Program-made: the position numbers and the translations under genes
Notes under the pieces: model-generated
Seen by the model: only the letters and a program-made list of their open reading frames with translations
The model's database searches: none
What the model was told of the DNA's origin: nothing
Assembly (NCBI RefSeq): GCF_003966695.1
Contig: NZ_AP018827.1
Coordinates: forward strand, 682,001 to 746,000
Origin: Asticcacaulis excentricus
GTDB taxonomy: Bacteria > Pseudomonadota > Alphaproteobacteria > Caulobacterales > Caulobacteraceae
DNA: 64,000 bases
Direction: 5' to 3'
Shown here: positions 43,020 through 50,716 of the stretch, in pieces
Numbering within the stretch: the stretch's first letter is position 1
How the letters are laid out: every line of letters begins with the position of its first letter

Positions 43020-43695
43020 AGCAGTGGCGCTTTTCATTTTGCTGCCCTCAGCCGCTGTGGCCCAACACGACCATTCGGCCACCTATCACGCGGTATGGCT
43101 GGAAACCGCCTACAGCCGGCACGATGGGCAGGACACGGCGCATTGGGACGCCGACGGCTGGGTCGGTGGCGATACGCACAAACTGTGGCTGAAAAGCGAA
43201 GGTGAGGTGCGCGACGGCGATAGCGAAGGCGAAGTCTGGGCGCTCTACAGCCGCAATGTCTCGACCTTCTGGGACGCGCAGATCGGTGTGCGTCATGATT
43301 TCGGGATAGGGGATCGCACCTGGCTGGCGGTGGGTGTCAATGGTCTGGCGCCCTATTTCTTCGAGACCGAAGCGCATCTGTTGCTGGGTGAGGACGGGAC
43401 CGTCGGCGCGCGGCTGCGGCAGGAAAACGACCTGCTGCTGACCAATCGCCTGATCTTGTCGCCCTCGCTGGAGCTCAATGCGGTCAGTCAGGCCAATCCG
43501 CCGCACGGCACGGGCTCCGGCCTGACCGATGCGACGGCGGCCCTGCAACTGCGCTATGAGGTCAACCGCCGCTTTGCGCCCTATGTCCAGCTTGATCATC
43601 AGCGCAAGCTGGGGGACACGGCCAAACGCGCGCGGGCAGCGGGAGAACCAGATGAAGACACCCGTGTAAGTCTCGGTGTACGCTGGCTATTCTAA
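43006..43695 (+). CDS. copB: Outer-membrane copper resistance protein CopB
   Basis: 229 residues from ATG 43006, after GGGGAGGG. A signal peptide (MHIIKAVALFILLPSAAVAQ) leads to a beta-barrel of the CopB family: YHAVWLETAYSRHDGQDTAHWDADGWVGGD, LYSRNVSTFWDAQIGVRHDF, and the C-terminal VSLGVRWLF ending in Phe, as outer-membrane barrels do. The Met-rich N-terminal repeat of longer CopB proteins is missing; only HDH remains. It is translationally coupled with copA. A GC-rich hairpin follows. Confidence 0.9.
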   Translation: MHIIKAVALFILLPSAAVAQHDHSATYHAVWLETAYSRHDGQDTAHWDADGWVGGDTHKLWLKSEGEVRDGDSEGEVWALYSRNVSTFWDAQIGVRHDFGIGDRTWLAVGVNGLAPYFFETEAHLLLGEDGTVGARLRQENDLLLTNRLILSPSLELNAVSQANPPHGTGSGLTDATAALQLRYEVNRRFAPYVQLDHQRKLGDTAKRARAAGEPDEDTRVSLGVRWLF

Positions 43696-43707
43696 AAAAT
43701 GAGAAAG

Positions 43708-43730
43708 GCGTCCGGAGCGATCCGGACGCC
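43708..43730 (+). terminator. GC-rich hairpin after copB
   Basis: GGCGTCCGG pairs with CCGGACGCC around a 5-nt loop, 12 bp after the copB stop. There is no T-run, so it may stabilise the 3' end or work together with the repeat that follows. Confidence 0.55.
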
Positions 43731-43745
43731 GCAATTTCGCATGGT

Positions 43746-43874
43746 TTATACCAACGGCCGAAGATGCTGACCGCATCCGGCCGTTGAAAACTCGAGAATG
43801 TCTCATATGTATCAGTGACATGAGAAATTCTCGAACGGAATACCAAGAGTCATTTCCAATGACCCTTGGTATTA
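43746..43874 (-). repeat. 129-bp dispersed palindromic repeat, family B copy 2
   Basis: The reverse complement matches 18468-18596 along its full length with a few substitutions, most of them in the stems, e.g. GAGACTGTCTCAT against GAGAATTTCTCAT. It lies between the convergent ends of copB and the porin gene, 5 bp from the porin stop. Confidence 0.9.
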
Positions 43875-43879
43875 CAGGC

Positions 43880-45094
43880 CTACAGCTTGTATTCTAGGCC
43901 GATCCACACCTTGCGACGTGACGCCGGCATGGACGTGTTTGCGCGCTCGAAATCAGCGTATTTGACACTGACCGTCAGGTTCTTGGTCAGGGCCGCCGAG
44001 GCCAGCGCGTCCCATTCCTTGCCCACGGCGCGGCTGTTGCGATCCGTTTTGAAGTCGTGATAGCTGAGCGTCAGGGTCGGCTTCTTGAAGGGCCCGATCT
44101 GGGTCGGATGCGCGTAAGTGGTCGTTAAGCTGAGGTCATTCAGACCATCCGGCAATATCTTGTTACCGCTGGTCGAAAAGGCATCGGCCCAGCCGCGGAC
44201 ATTGTGGGCGCTGCCGATGGGGGTGATGAAGCCGCGCACCCCATTGCCTTCATTCTTCTCATAGGCCGCTGTGACCTTCCAGCGTCCATGATTGACGCCC
44301 ACCTCGCCATTCACAGCCTTGAGGCTGAAATCGCTGGGGTTATTGCCGTGATCGATCTGCTTGGCGATGACGCCGGCATAGGTCAGTTTCGTCGTCTTGC
44401 TGAGCGGCTTTTCACCGCTGAAACGCAGGCCCGTGGTCAGGGTTGAGTTATAGGCCGAATTCTTGAAATCGAGCGCATAGACAAAGCCCTGCACCTTCAG
44501 GGCCGGGGTGGCCGCATAGCCGACATTGAGGATGTGGCTGTCGGAATCCCAATCGGCATATTCACCCGCCGTGCGGTTGATCTTGGTCAGATAGGCATAG
44601 GTTGCGGACCACTTGCCCTTCTTGACGTCCACTCGCAGGGCATCGAAGGTCATTTCGTCCTGACGCCAGCCGGAATTGCCAACGAAACGGTTGTCATCGA
44701 TCAGGATGCGCTGACGCCCGGCCGTCACCGTCGTTGCGGCATTGGGCGTCCAGGTCAGTTGCAGACGGTTCAGTTCGGTGACTTCCGGGTCGTTGACCGA
44801 GGCGTAGCTCGTCTTGCCGTTATAGCCCGAATTGTAGTCGTCTTTGAGCGCGCGCACGTCCTCGAATTCGACGAGGATCTTGACCTTGCCGAACTGACCG
44901 CTCTCGAAACCAACGCGGTTGCGCCACGTCAGGGCGTCAGCGTCATTCAACCCGGCTTGCGACACGCTTTCGCTGCGCAGGCGCGATTCCAGGATGGGTT
45001 TGGACTTGGCGAGGGCTTCGGAAAAGCTGTCGGCGTGGGCACCGCCGGCGATACCGGCCAAGGCGAGGGTGCTGAGCGAAACGCGAACAATCAT
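43880..45094 (-). CDS. Outer-membrane beta-barrel porin, alginate-export-like
   Basis: A 404-residue protein with a signal peptide (VSLSTLALAGIAGGAHA), then alternating amphipathic strands and an end in Leu (WIGLEYKL). The pattern LTWRNRVGFESGQFGKVKILVEFEDV, VTAGRQRILIDDNRFVGNSGWRQDEMTFDALRV resembles the alginate-export/OprD-like porin family; the QRI...DDNRFVG motif is typical. It probably takes up oligosaccharides or sugar acids. It lies downstream of an MFS transporter and a LacI regulator on the same strand, with a 118-bp gap containing a palindrome, so it is likely under that regulator. Confidence 0.8.
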   Translation of the reverse strand: MIVRVSLSTLALAGIAGGAHADSFSEALAKSKPILESRLRSESVSQAGLNDADALTWRNRVGFESGQFGKVKILVEFEDVRALKDDYNSGYNGKTSYASVNDPEVTELNRLQLTWTPNAATTVTAGRQRILIDDNRFVGNSGWRQDEMTFDALRVDVKKGKWSATYAYLTKINRTAGEYADWDSDSHILNVGYAATPALKVQGFVYALDFKNSAYNSTLTTGLRFSGEKPLSKTTKLTYAGVIAKQIDHGNNPSDFSLKAVNGEVGVNHGRWKVTAAYEKNEGNGVRGFITPIGSAHNVRGWADAFSTSGNKILPDGLNDLSLTTTYAHPTQIGPFKKPTLTLSYHDFKTDRNSRAVGKEWDALASAALTKNLTVSVKYADFERANTSMPASRRKVWIGLEYKL

Positions 45095-45160
45095 AGACGT
45101 ACTCCAACTGGCGTGCGCCTTCCGAAATGTATGAACAAGGTCCGTACACAGATGCGCGCA

Positions 45161-45173
45161 CTTTCAATGAAAG
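45161..45173. promoter_or_regulatory. Palindrome upstream of porin gene
   Basis: CTTTCAATGAAAG is a perfect 13-bp palindrome around a single A, 67 bp ahead of the porin start and 40 bp after the LacI gene stop. It is a possible operator for the porin. Confidence 0.35.
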
Positions 45174-45212
45174 TAAGCGTCTCATAAAAATGGTAATTTT
45201 TTGCAAACGCCG

Positions 45213-46202
45213 TTACGCGAGCGTTCGCGTCGATTCCCGCACGATCAGGGTGGTGTCAAAAACGACCCGCGCAGGGGTGCCGGTGTCGCGTTGCAGCAGG
45301 CGATCCACGGCCTCATTAGCCATGTCTTCGATGGGCATTTCGACCGTCGTCAAGGCCGGGGCCGAGGTACCAACCCACGGCGCGTCACCAAAGCCGATAA
45401 CCGACAGGTCTTCGGGCACCCTCAACCCACTGCGTGCGGCGCGTCGGACAATGGCCAGCGCAATCTGATCCGTACCGGCGAAAATGGCAGTGACGTCGCG
45501 GCGGTCGATGGCCGCCCCCACGGCGGGCTCCAGATCGTCGGAAAAGGCGGTTTCCACATGAAAAACGCACTCAGCATGGCCGCTTAAAGCGGCGCGGAAG
45601 CCTTCGCAGCGTTCGGTCATACTGCTGAGGCTCATCGGGCCGGATACGAGGCCGACCTTACGGTGACCGCCCGCCAGCAGATGTGCCGCCGCCTGCTGCC
45701 CACCGCCAAAATAGTCGGCCAGCACCAGCGACAAACCCGTCGCCTTACGGTCCATCACCACGGTCGGCAATCCCGGTGTTACGGTCTGGGCGTCGAGGTC
45801 CTGCACGGGAAACCACACCAGTCCGTCGGCCCCGCGCTCTATCAGGCTGGCTATGGCCTGCTGCTCCAGTCCGATATCGCCTTCGGTATCAGCGATGATC
45901 ACGTAATGGCCGCTGGCGCGCGCCCGACGCATAACCGCCTGCGCTAGGGCGGTGAAGAAGGGATTGGCGAAGTCGGGCAGGATAAGCCCCAGCGTCCCCG
46001 TGCGCCCGGTGCGTACCGCCCGCGCCGACAGATTCTGTCGATAGCCCAGATCGGCGGCGACCCTGAGGATATGGGCGCGTACCTCCCGGCCCAGCGAGCC
46101 CGTGCCATTGATGGCGTAGGAGGCACTGGCCAGAGAGACGTCGGCGGCTTTAGCCACGTCTTTCAGCGTGATACGTTTCGCGGTGCGCCCCTCATCCGCC
46201 AT
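45213..46202 (-). CDS. LacI-family transcriptional regulator
   Basis: 329 residues from ATG 46202, which lies 2 bp after the MFS stop. The N-terminal helix-turn-helix (ITLKDVAKAADVSLASASYAIN, about 10-31) and hinge helix (NLSARAVRTGRTGTLGLILPD) are typical of LacI/PurR proteins; the rest is a sugar-binding fold with IFAGTDQIALAIVRRA and LSVIGFGDAPW. It probably represses the MFS and porin genes and responds to a sugar or sugar acid. Its ligand cannot be read from sequence. Candidate operators are TTCCGC-N4-GCGGAA at 47543 and the palindrome at 45161. Confidence 0.92.
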   Translation of the reverse strand: MADEGRTAKRITLKDVAKAADVSLASASYAINGTGSLGREVRAHILRVAADLGYRQNLSARAVRTGRTGTLGLILPDFANPFFTALAQAVMRRARASGHYVIIADTEGDIGLEQQAIASLIERGADGLVWFPVQDLDAQTVTPGLPTVVMDRKATGLSLVLADYFGGGQQAAAHLLAGGHRKVGLVSGPMSLSSMTERCEGFRAALSGHAECVFHVETAFSDDLEPAVGAAIDRRDVTAIFAGTDQIALAIVRRAARSGLRVPEDLSVIGFGDAPWVGTSAPALTTVEMPIEDMANEAVDRLLQRDTGTPARVVFDTTLIVRESTRTLA

Positions 46203-46204
46203 GC

Positions 46205-47491
46205 TCAAACCTCGTCCTTGCCGGAGGCGAAGATGCAGACCAGCGTGATCAGCGCCGCCACCAGAAGGTAATAACCGACATAGCTCAGCCCGTAATTGGC
46301 CTGAAGCCACGTCGCGGCATAGGGGGCCAGCGACGCCCCGACAATGCCCGCGAAATTGAAGGTGAGGGAGGCCCCTGTATAGCGCACATTGGCCGGGAAG
46401 GGGGCCGCCAGCGCCGTACCGATCAGGGCATAGGTCATACCCATCAGCGCCATGGCAGCCACCGAAAAGACGAAGATGCCGCCCTCATTGCCCATCAACG
46501 GCGCCAGCGCGAACGAGAAGACCGCAATCAACGCTGTGGTCAGGATCAGGATTTCGCGGCGGCCAAAGCGCTCCGCCAGCTTGGCCGACAGGGGGATAAA
46601 CAGACCAAAGGCAATCGAGCCCAGAATCTGCACCTCAAGCGCTTCCACAAACGGGATTTTCAGCACCTTCACATTGTAGGAGAGGAGCCACGCGCTTCCG
46701 ATGTAAAAGAGTACAAAGGTGACGAGTGCCACAAAGGTGCCGAGAAACAATGAGCGCTTGTGCCGGCCGAAAATTTCGACCAGCGGCACCTTGACCCGTT
46801 CTTCCTTGTCGATGGCGGCCTGAAACTCCGGCGTCTCGGTGATCGACAGACGCACCCACAGCCCGACCCCGATCAGGGCCAGAGAGGCGATAAACGGCAC
46901 GCGCCAGCCCCAGCTCAGCAGGTCTTCCTGCGAGATGAAGTGCAGCAACACCCAGAAGGCCCCGGACGACAGCAGCAGGCCGATAGGCGCCCCCAATTGC
47001 GGGAACATGCCATACCAGGACCGCTTGCCTTCCGGCGCATTTTCGGTGGCCAACAGCACGGCGCCCCCCCATTCGCCGCCCAGACCAAAGCCTTGCCCGA
47101 AGCGGCACAAGGACAAAAGGAGCGGGGCCACCACGCCAATCTGCGCATAGCTGGGCAGGCAGCCGATCAGGACGGTGGAAATCCCCATGGTCAGCAGCGC
47201 CGCCACCAGCGTCGCCTTGCGCCCGATGCGGTCGCCGAAATGCCCGAACACCATGGCCCCGACAGGACGCGCGAAAAAGGCGATGGAGAAGGTGGCGAAG
47301 GATTGCAGCAGGGCCGAAGTCGGGTCGCTGGTCGGAAAGAACAGGGACGGAAAGACCAGCACGGCCGCCGTGGCATAGACGTAGAAGTCGAAAAATTCGA
47401 TGGTCGTGCCGATCAGGCTGGCCAGCAGGACCTGCGCCGGTGAATTGACGGGTTTGTGGCCGGTGATAGCCGCCGGAGAGGCATTGGACAT
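46205..47491 (-). CDS. MFS metabolite:H+ symporter
   Basis: A 428-residue transporter with 12 predicted spans, of the MHS (metabolite:H+ symporter) type: TTIEFFDFYVYATAAVLVFPSLFF at the start, the loop 2-3 signature GHFGDRIGRKATLV, and RFGQGFGLGGEWGGAVLLATENAP, the MHS hallmark. Relatives carry organic acids such as shikimate, citrate or ketoglutarate, so a uronic-acid breakdown product is a reasonable guess here. It is translationally close to the LacI gene (2 bp). Confidence 0.9.
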   Translation of the reverse strand: MSNASPAAITGHKPVNSPAQVLLASLIGTTIEFFDFYVYATAAVLVFPSLFFPTSDPTSALLQSFATFSIAFFARPVGAMVFGHFGDRIGRKATLVAALLTMGISTVLIGCLPSYAQIGVVAPLLLSLCRFGQGFGLGGEWGGAVLLATENAPEGKRSWYGMFPQLGAPIGLLLSSGAFWVLLHFISQEDLLSWGWRVPFIASLALIGVGLWVRLSITETPEFQAAIDKEERVKVPLVEIFGRHKRSLFLGTFVALVTFVLFYIGSAWLLSYNVKVLKIPFVEALEVQILGSIAFGLFIPLSAKLAERFGRREILILTTALIAVFSFALAPLMGNEGGIFVFSVAAMALMGMTYALIGTALAAPFPANVRYTGASLTFNFAGIVGASLAPYAATWLQANYGLSYVGYYLLVAALITLVCIFASGKDEV

Positions 47492-47542
47492 GGACGGAAT
47501 CCCGAAATCCCTGTGATGTGGTTATGTTCCGCCTAACTCATT

Positions 47543-47558
47543 TTCCGCCGTAGCGGAA
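47543..47558. promoter_or_regulatory. Palindrome upstream of MFS gene
   Basis: TTCCGC and GCGGAA flank CGTA, 52 bp upstream of the MFS start, in the gap shared with the divergent lipoprotein gene. It may be the operator of the LacI regulator. Confidence 0.35.
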
Positions 47559-47638
47559 GCCTCCGTCACCGGCTCGACGTATGGCGCGCTTATTTTGTGC
47601 CCCTTACAGTCGCGCATCGGATCAGATGGAGATGTTTC

Positions 47639-48064
47639 ATGACCCCACTATGGAAATCGGGCACGGTCTTGATCGTGGTTTCGGCACTGCTGATGGCCTG
47701 TTCCGCACAACCCTCTCAGCCCGCGGCTGAAGAGGCGTCCCAAAGTGCCGTGAGCGAAACTCCGGTATCGGTCGTCTCGTCAAGCGCCTCTGCCTTTGAT
47801 TATGCCGGACGCTGGACGGGCGTGGAGGGCACCTACATGACCATTACGCCGCAAGCGGACAAGGCTTATCAGGTGGTGATTGCCGATCTCGACGGGCCCA
47901 AAACCTATGCGGGGACGCTGCAAGCCGACGGTCTGCATATTGAACGCAATGGCACGCCGCTGGTCATCGTGCCCGGAGACGGCGAGGCGACCGGCATGAA
48001 ATGGCTGGCGGAAAAGTCCGGCTGTCTGATCGTGGCGGCCAACGAAGGCTATTGCCGCGATTAG
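47639..48064 (+). CDS. Small lipoprotein of unknown function
   Basis: 141 residues from ATG 47639, with GGAG about 9 nt ahead. The N-terminus is a lipoprotein signal with lipobox LMAC (C20 or so), followed by a Ser/Ala/Glu-rich linker and a small beta-rich domain (FDYAGRWTGVEGTYMTITPQ...YQVVIADLDGPKTYAGTL). The GRWTGVEGTYMTI pattern is common in small periplasmic beta-barrel lipoproteins, but I cannot name the family. Its TAG stop is the first triplet of a 124-bp dispersed repeat. Confidence 0.8.
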   Translation: MTPLWKSGTVLIVVSALLMACSAQPSQPAAEEASQSAVSETPVSVVSSSASAFDYAGRWTGVEGTYMTITPQADKAYQVVIADLDGPKTYAGTLQADGLHIERNGTPLVIVPGDGEATGMKWLAEKSGCLIVAANEGYCRD

Positions 48065-48185
48065 AGCGAAATGACTTTGAGTGGAATCGTCATTTCTCTC
48101 TAAATTTTTGTTTTGTCGCGATGTTTTTGCGGAAAACCGCTCACACTTTTGGCTTCGCCGAAATCCGTTTCCGCACATCGCTCTA
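48062..48185 (+). repeat. 124-bp dispersed palindromic repeat, family A copy 1
   Basis: Begins TAGAGCG and ends CGCTCTA. It shares TTTTGTTTTGTC, GAAAACCG and CTTTTGGCTTCGCCGAA in the same order and spacing with the reverse complement of 58477-58600. The first TAG is the stop codon of the lipoprotein gene. Confidence 0.85.
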
Positions 48186-48223
48186 AAAAAACCGGCTCCG
48201 TTTCCGGGGCCGGTCTCTTTTTT
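48185..48223. terminator. Bidirectional terminator
   Basis: ACCGGCTCC and GGGGCCGGT form a stem around a short loop. An A-run (48186-48191) lies on the left and CTCTTTTTT on the right, so it can serve both the lipoprotein gene and the convergent receiver gene. Confidence 0.8.
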
Positions 48224-48240
48224 CGTGGCTGTGTGATCTT

Positions 48241-49008
48241 TTAAGAAGCCATCAGCTTGATAGCCGTGTTGATCAGCTCGACCGGGCGGAACGGCTTCTG
48301 AATTTCAGCATCGGCCCCGGCGGCCATGGCGGCCGACGTGGCGCGGTCCGAGCTGACGCGCGCATCCAGACCCGCCGACATGGCGAGAATTCGCACATTG
48401 GGCCAGGTCGATTTGATCACACGAATGCCCTGAAGCCCGCCCATGCCCGGCATGAAGATGTCCGAGACGATCAGATCGACGTGGGCGATGTCTTCGTTGT
48501 CCAGCGCCTCTTCCATGCTGTGAGCGATGGACACCCGATAGCCGTTATCCGAGAGGGTTTGCGCGGTCAGCGTCGCCACCGTATGGCTGTCGTCAATGAC
48601 CAGAGCGTGCTTGCGCTTGCGGCCCTCAGAGGCGTCGGCCTGCGCCGACTCCACGATGGCGCGCATCTGCTGCCGCGAAAAGGGCTTACGCAGGACGTAA
48701 TCGACATTGGTGCTGCGCGCCAGTTTCAGCGTGCTGTCCACCGAAGCGTCGCGTGACCCGGCGGTCATGATGGCGATGGTGGCGTCCAGCGCGCGGTCGC
48801 GGATTTGCGTAATGTGGTCAAGGCTATTGTCTTCGCCCAGAAACACATCGACGAAAATCAGGTTCGGCCGTTGCTGCAACAGCACGTCATGACATTCGGC
48901 CAGGGAGCGCGCGACCACATAGTCCCAGTCTTCGTCCTTGAGCATCCGCCCGACGATATTTGCCTGGGTCATGCTGTCTTCGATAACCAGCGCCAGTCCT
49001 TCAGCCAT
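48241..49008 (-). CDS. Double-receiver response regulator
   Basis: 255 residues from ATG 49008, with GAGG about 6 nt ahead. Two CheY-like domains in tandem: the first (about 1-118) has VIEDS, LIFVDVF with an acceptor Asp, and RKPF; the second (about 133-255) has VIDDS, LIVSDIFMPGMGG with an acceptor Asp, and QKPF. There is no DNA-binding or enzymatic output domain. Two-receiver proteins act as phosphate sinks or relay integrators. It is next to the flagellin gene, so motility or cell-cycle signalling is a guess. Confidence 0.88.
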   Translation of the reverse strand: MAEGLALVIEDSMTQANIVGRMLKDEDWDYVVARSLAECHDVLLQQRPNLIFVDVFLGEDNSLDHITQIRDRALDATIAIMTAGSRDASVDSTLKLARSTNVDYVLRKPFSRQQMRAIVESAQADASEGRKRKHALVIDDSHTVATLTAQTLSDNGYRVSIAHSMEEALDNEDIAHVDLIVSDIFMPGMGGLQGIRVIKSTWPNVRILAMSAGLDARVSSDRATSAAMAAGADAEIQKPFRPVELINTAIKLMAS

Positions 49009-49130
49009 TCTTGCCTCGTTTGAGATGAGCCGCACAGGGTGCGAACAGGGAATGGCATACCCAATACAATGTTATTCTTAATAATTCCCCCTGTGGAGCC
49101 TTCTGTGGAGCTTTTGGGCCTTATCCGGGC

Positions 49131-49217
49131 AAAAAAAAAAGCCGCGCGAAACCGCACGGCCTTAAGGTCAATACAGGGAGGAAAGCCCCGAAGGGCGACG
49201 GTGCAGGACACCGCGTT
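49131..49217 (-). ncRNA. Candidate small regulatory RNA with anti-Shine-Dalgarno motif
   Basis: Read on the minus strand from about 49217: hairpin CGGTG-TCCTG-CACCG, then GCCC-TTCG-GGGC (a UUCG tetraloop), then an unpaired TTTCCTCCCTG, and finally a GC stem (GCCGTGCG-GTTT-CGCGCGGC) followed by ten T. The TCCTCCC stretch can pair with ribosome-binding sites, as in several alphaproteobacterial trans-acting sRNAs. There is no open frame of note. A matching promoter lies immediately upstream. About 87 nt long. Confidence 0.65.
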
Positions 49218-49222
49218 CTCTT

Positions 49223-49251
49223 GTCGTACAATTGGCGGAACAAACATTCAA
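49223..49251 (-). promoter_or_regulatory. Promoter of the candidate small RNA
   Basis: On the minus strand TTGAAT (-35, 49246-49251) and TACGAC (-10, 49223-49228) are separated by exactly 17 bp, placing the transcription start near 49217. Confidence 0.55.
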
Positions 49252-49303
49252 GGGTAAAATTACTTTTCAAAATTAAAAAACAGGATTCTTTTTTTGCGCG
49301 CCA

Positions 49304-49318
49304 TTAAACCGAAGTTAA
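49304..49318. promoter_or_regulatory. CtrA binding box upstream of flagellin
   Basis: TTAA-ACCGAAG-TTAA matches the Caulobacter CtrA full site TTAA-N7-TTAA exactly. It lies 83 bp ahead of the flagellin start and about 55 bp upstream of the small-RNA promoter. The rest of the 392-bp gap (49009-49400) holds the small RNA. Confidence 0.65.
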
Positions 49319-49400
49319 ACGCGATCGGATAGCATGGTTATTGAGCGAAGCTCCCGTTCGACAAAAGACGACCGGCCACAGGGTAGGGGACACACGAAGC

Positions 49401-50228
49401 GTGAACTCCATCAACACCAATGTCGGGGCCATGCAGGCCCTGCAAATGCTGAACGCGACCTCGAAAGAGCTGAACGCGACGCAGGCGCGTATTTCCTCCG
49501 GCCTGAAAATCGCCAGCGCCAAGGACGATGCGTCGGGCTGGGTCATGGCACAGGGTCAGAGGGCCCAGATACGCGCGCTGGATGCGGTCAAGGAATCTTT
49601 GTCCCGCAATGGCTCGGTAGTGGATGTGGCCATGACCGCCGGCGAGAGTATTTCTGACCTTTTGATGGAGCTGAAAGAAAAGGCGCTGGCCGCCTCTGAT
49701 CCGTCGCTGAACACCACGGCCCGACGCGCGCTGAATGACGATTTCGTCGCCATCCGCAACCAGATTGCTCAGTCGATCCGCAACGCCACGTTTAACGGGG
49801 TCAACCTGCTGAACGGATCGCGCACCTCGATTGCGGCTCTGGCCAATGCCGATGGCAGTGACACCCTGACGGTCATGGCGCAAAACCTGTCTCTGGGCGG
49901 CAGCATCCTGACCTTAAGCAGCGGAGCGGGTTTTGCCAGCGCTATGTCGGCGCAGGGACTGATCGCTACGCTGGACAGCTCGATCAGCAATATCTCCGTG
50001 GCGATGGCGCGTCTGGGGGCATCCTCCAGAGCGCTGGACCGCCACACGACCTTTATCGGCAAGTTGCAGGATACGCTTGAGGTCAATGTCGGCCGACTGG
50101 TCGATGCCGACATGGCCAAGGAGAGCAGTAAACTTCAGGCGCTTCAGCTCAAGCAGCAACTGGCAATCCAGACCCTGAGCGTCGCCAACCGCTCACAATC
50201 CTTTTTGCTGCAACTGTTTGGGCGATAG
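49401..50228 (+). CDS. Flagellin
   Basis: 275 residues from GTG 49401, so that the product begins with the usual SINTNVGAMQALQMLN; upstream in-frame codons would add 20 residues unlike any flagellin. The N-terminal D0/D1 helices (to about 140, with AQARISSGLKIASAKDDASGWVMAQ) and C-terminal D1/D0 helices (about 215-275, ending SVANRSQSFLLQLFGR) are present, with a short variable centre. The size equals Caulobacter flagellins, which lack D2/D3. It is exported by the flagellar apparatus. A CtrA box lies upstream, in keeping with cell-cycle control. No other flagellar genes are in the window. Confidence 0.92.
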   Translation: MNSINTNVGAMQALQMLNATSKELNATQARISSGLKIASAKDDASGWVMAQGQRAQIRALDAVKESLSRNGSVVDVAMTAGESISDLLMELKEKALAASDPSLNTTARRALNDDFVAIRNQIAQSIRNATFNGVNLLNGSRTSIAALANADGSDTLTVMAQNLSLGGSILTLSSGAGFASAMSAQGLIATLDSSISNISVAMARLGASSRALDRHTTFIGKLQDTLEVNVGRLVDADMAKESSKLQALQLKQQLAIQTLSVANRSQSFLLQLFGR

Positions 50229-50230
50229 AA

Positions 50231-50254
50231 GCCGGGGCTGGCGTCCACCCCGGC
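50231..50254 (+). terminator. Hairpin after flagellin gene
   Basis: GCCGGGG pairs with CCCCGGC around a 10-nt loop, 2 bp after the flagellin stop. There is no T-run, so it may protect the mRNA end rather than end transcription alone. Confidence 0.5.
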
Positions 50255-50320
50255 AGACTACATATGAAATACGCATAATATAGATTATGGGAAATAAAAA
50301 GCCGTAAGGCGGCGGTGCTC

Positions 50321-50635
50321 TTAATGCCGCAGCCGTGACACCGGCTCAGACAGTTTGAGTGCCGCCTGCATATGGCCGGACGTGGCACAGGCCGCCGCAT
50401 CGACCACAGCATCAAAGGCATCGGCCAGATCCATTTGCCGGGCCGCCAGCGCTTTCAGCATCTGACGCACATAATAACCGATGACGGCCATGGCGTAGTC
50501 GGTCTTGCCGTCGATCTGGCTGGCGATGATTTCCACCAGTTCAAGCTCGGCTTCTTCAGGCGGCAGGTCCCGGCGCGTAAAGGCGCATAGCGTGGCACCG
50601 ACCGAACGTTCAATCAACGACGGATGGGTCTGCAT
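50321..50635 (-). CDS. Hypothetical 104-residue helical protein
   Basis: Start ATG 50635; GTG 50644 is an alternative. The sequence (MQTHPSLIERSVGATLCAF... VEIIASQIDGKTDYAMAVIGYYVRQMLKALAARQMDLADAFDAVVDAA) is helical, without a signal peptide or membrane span. Codon use matches its neighbours, which supports a real gene. I do not recognise a family. It lies between flagellin and serS on the opposite strand to flagellin; a motility role is only suggested by position. Confidence 0.65.
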   Translation of the reverse strand: MQTHPSLIERSVGATLCAFTRRDLPPEEAELELVEIIASQIDGKTDYAMAVIGYYVRQMLKALAARQMDLADAFDAVVDAAACATSGHMQAALKLSEPVSRLRH

Positions 50636-50716
50636 GGCACTCACTCGAAAACAGGCTGAGATTATGCCACTGCTTTTATAAAAAATCTATCCACAGGCGA
50701 ATTTACCCTGTTGGCC

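Noticed and set aside
49080-49400. c-di-GMP or other known riboswitch in the flagellin leader
   Set aside because: The conserved core of known classes is not present; the structure reads as a terminator-ended RNA on the opposite strand.
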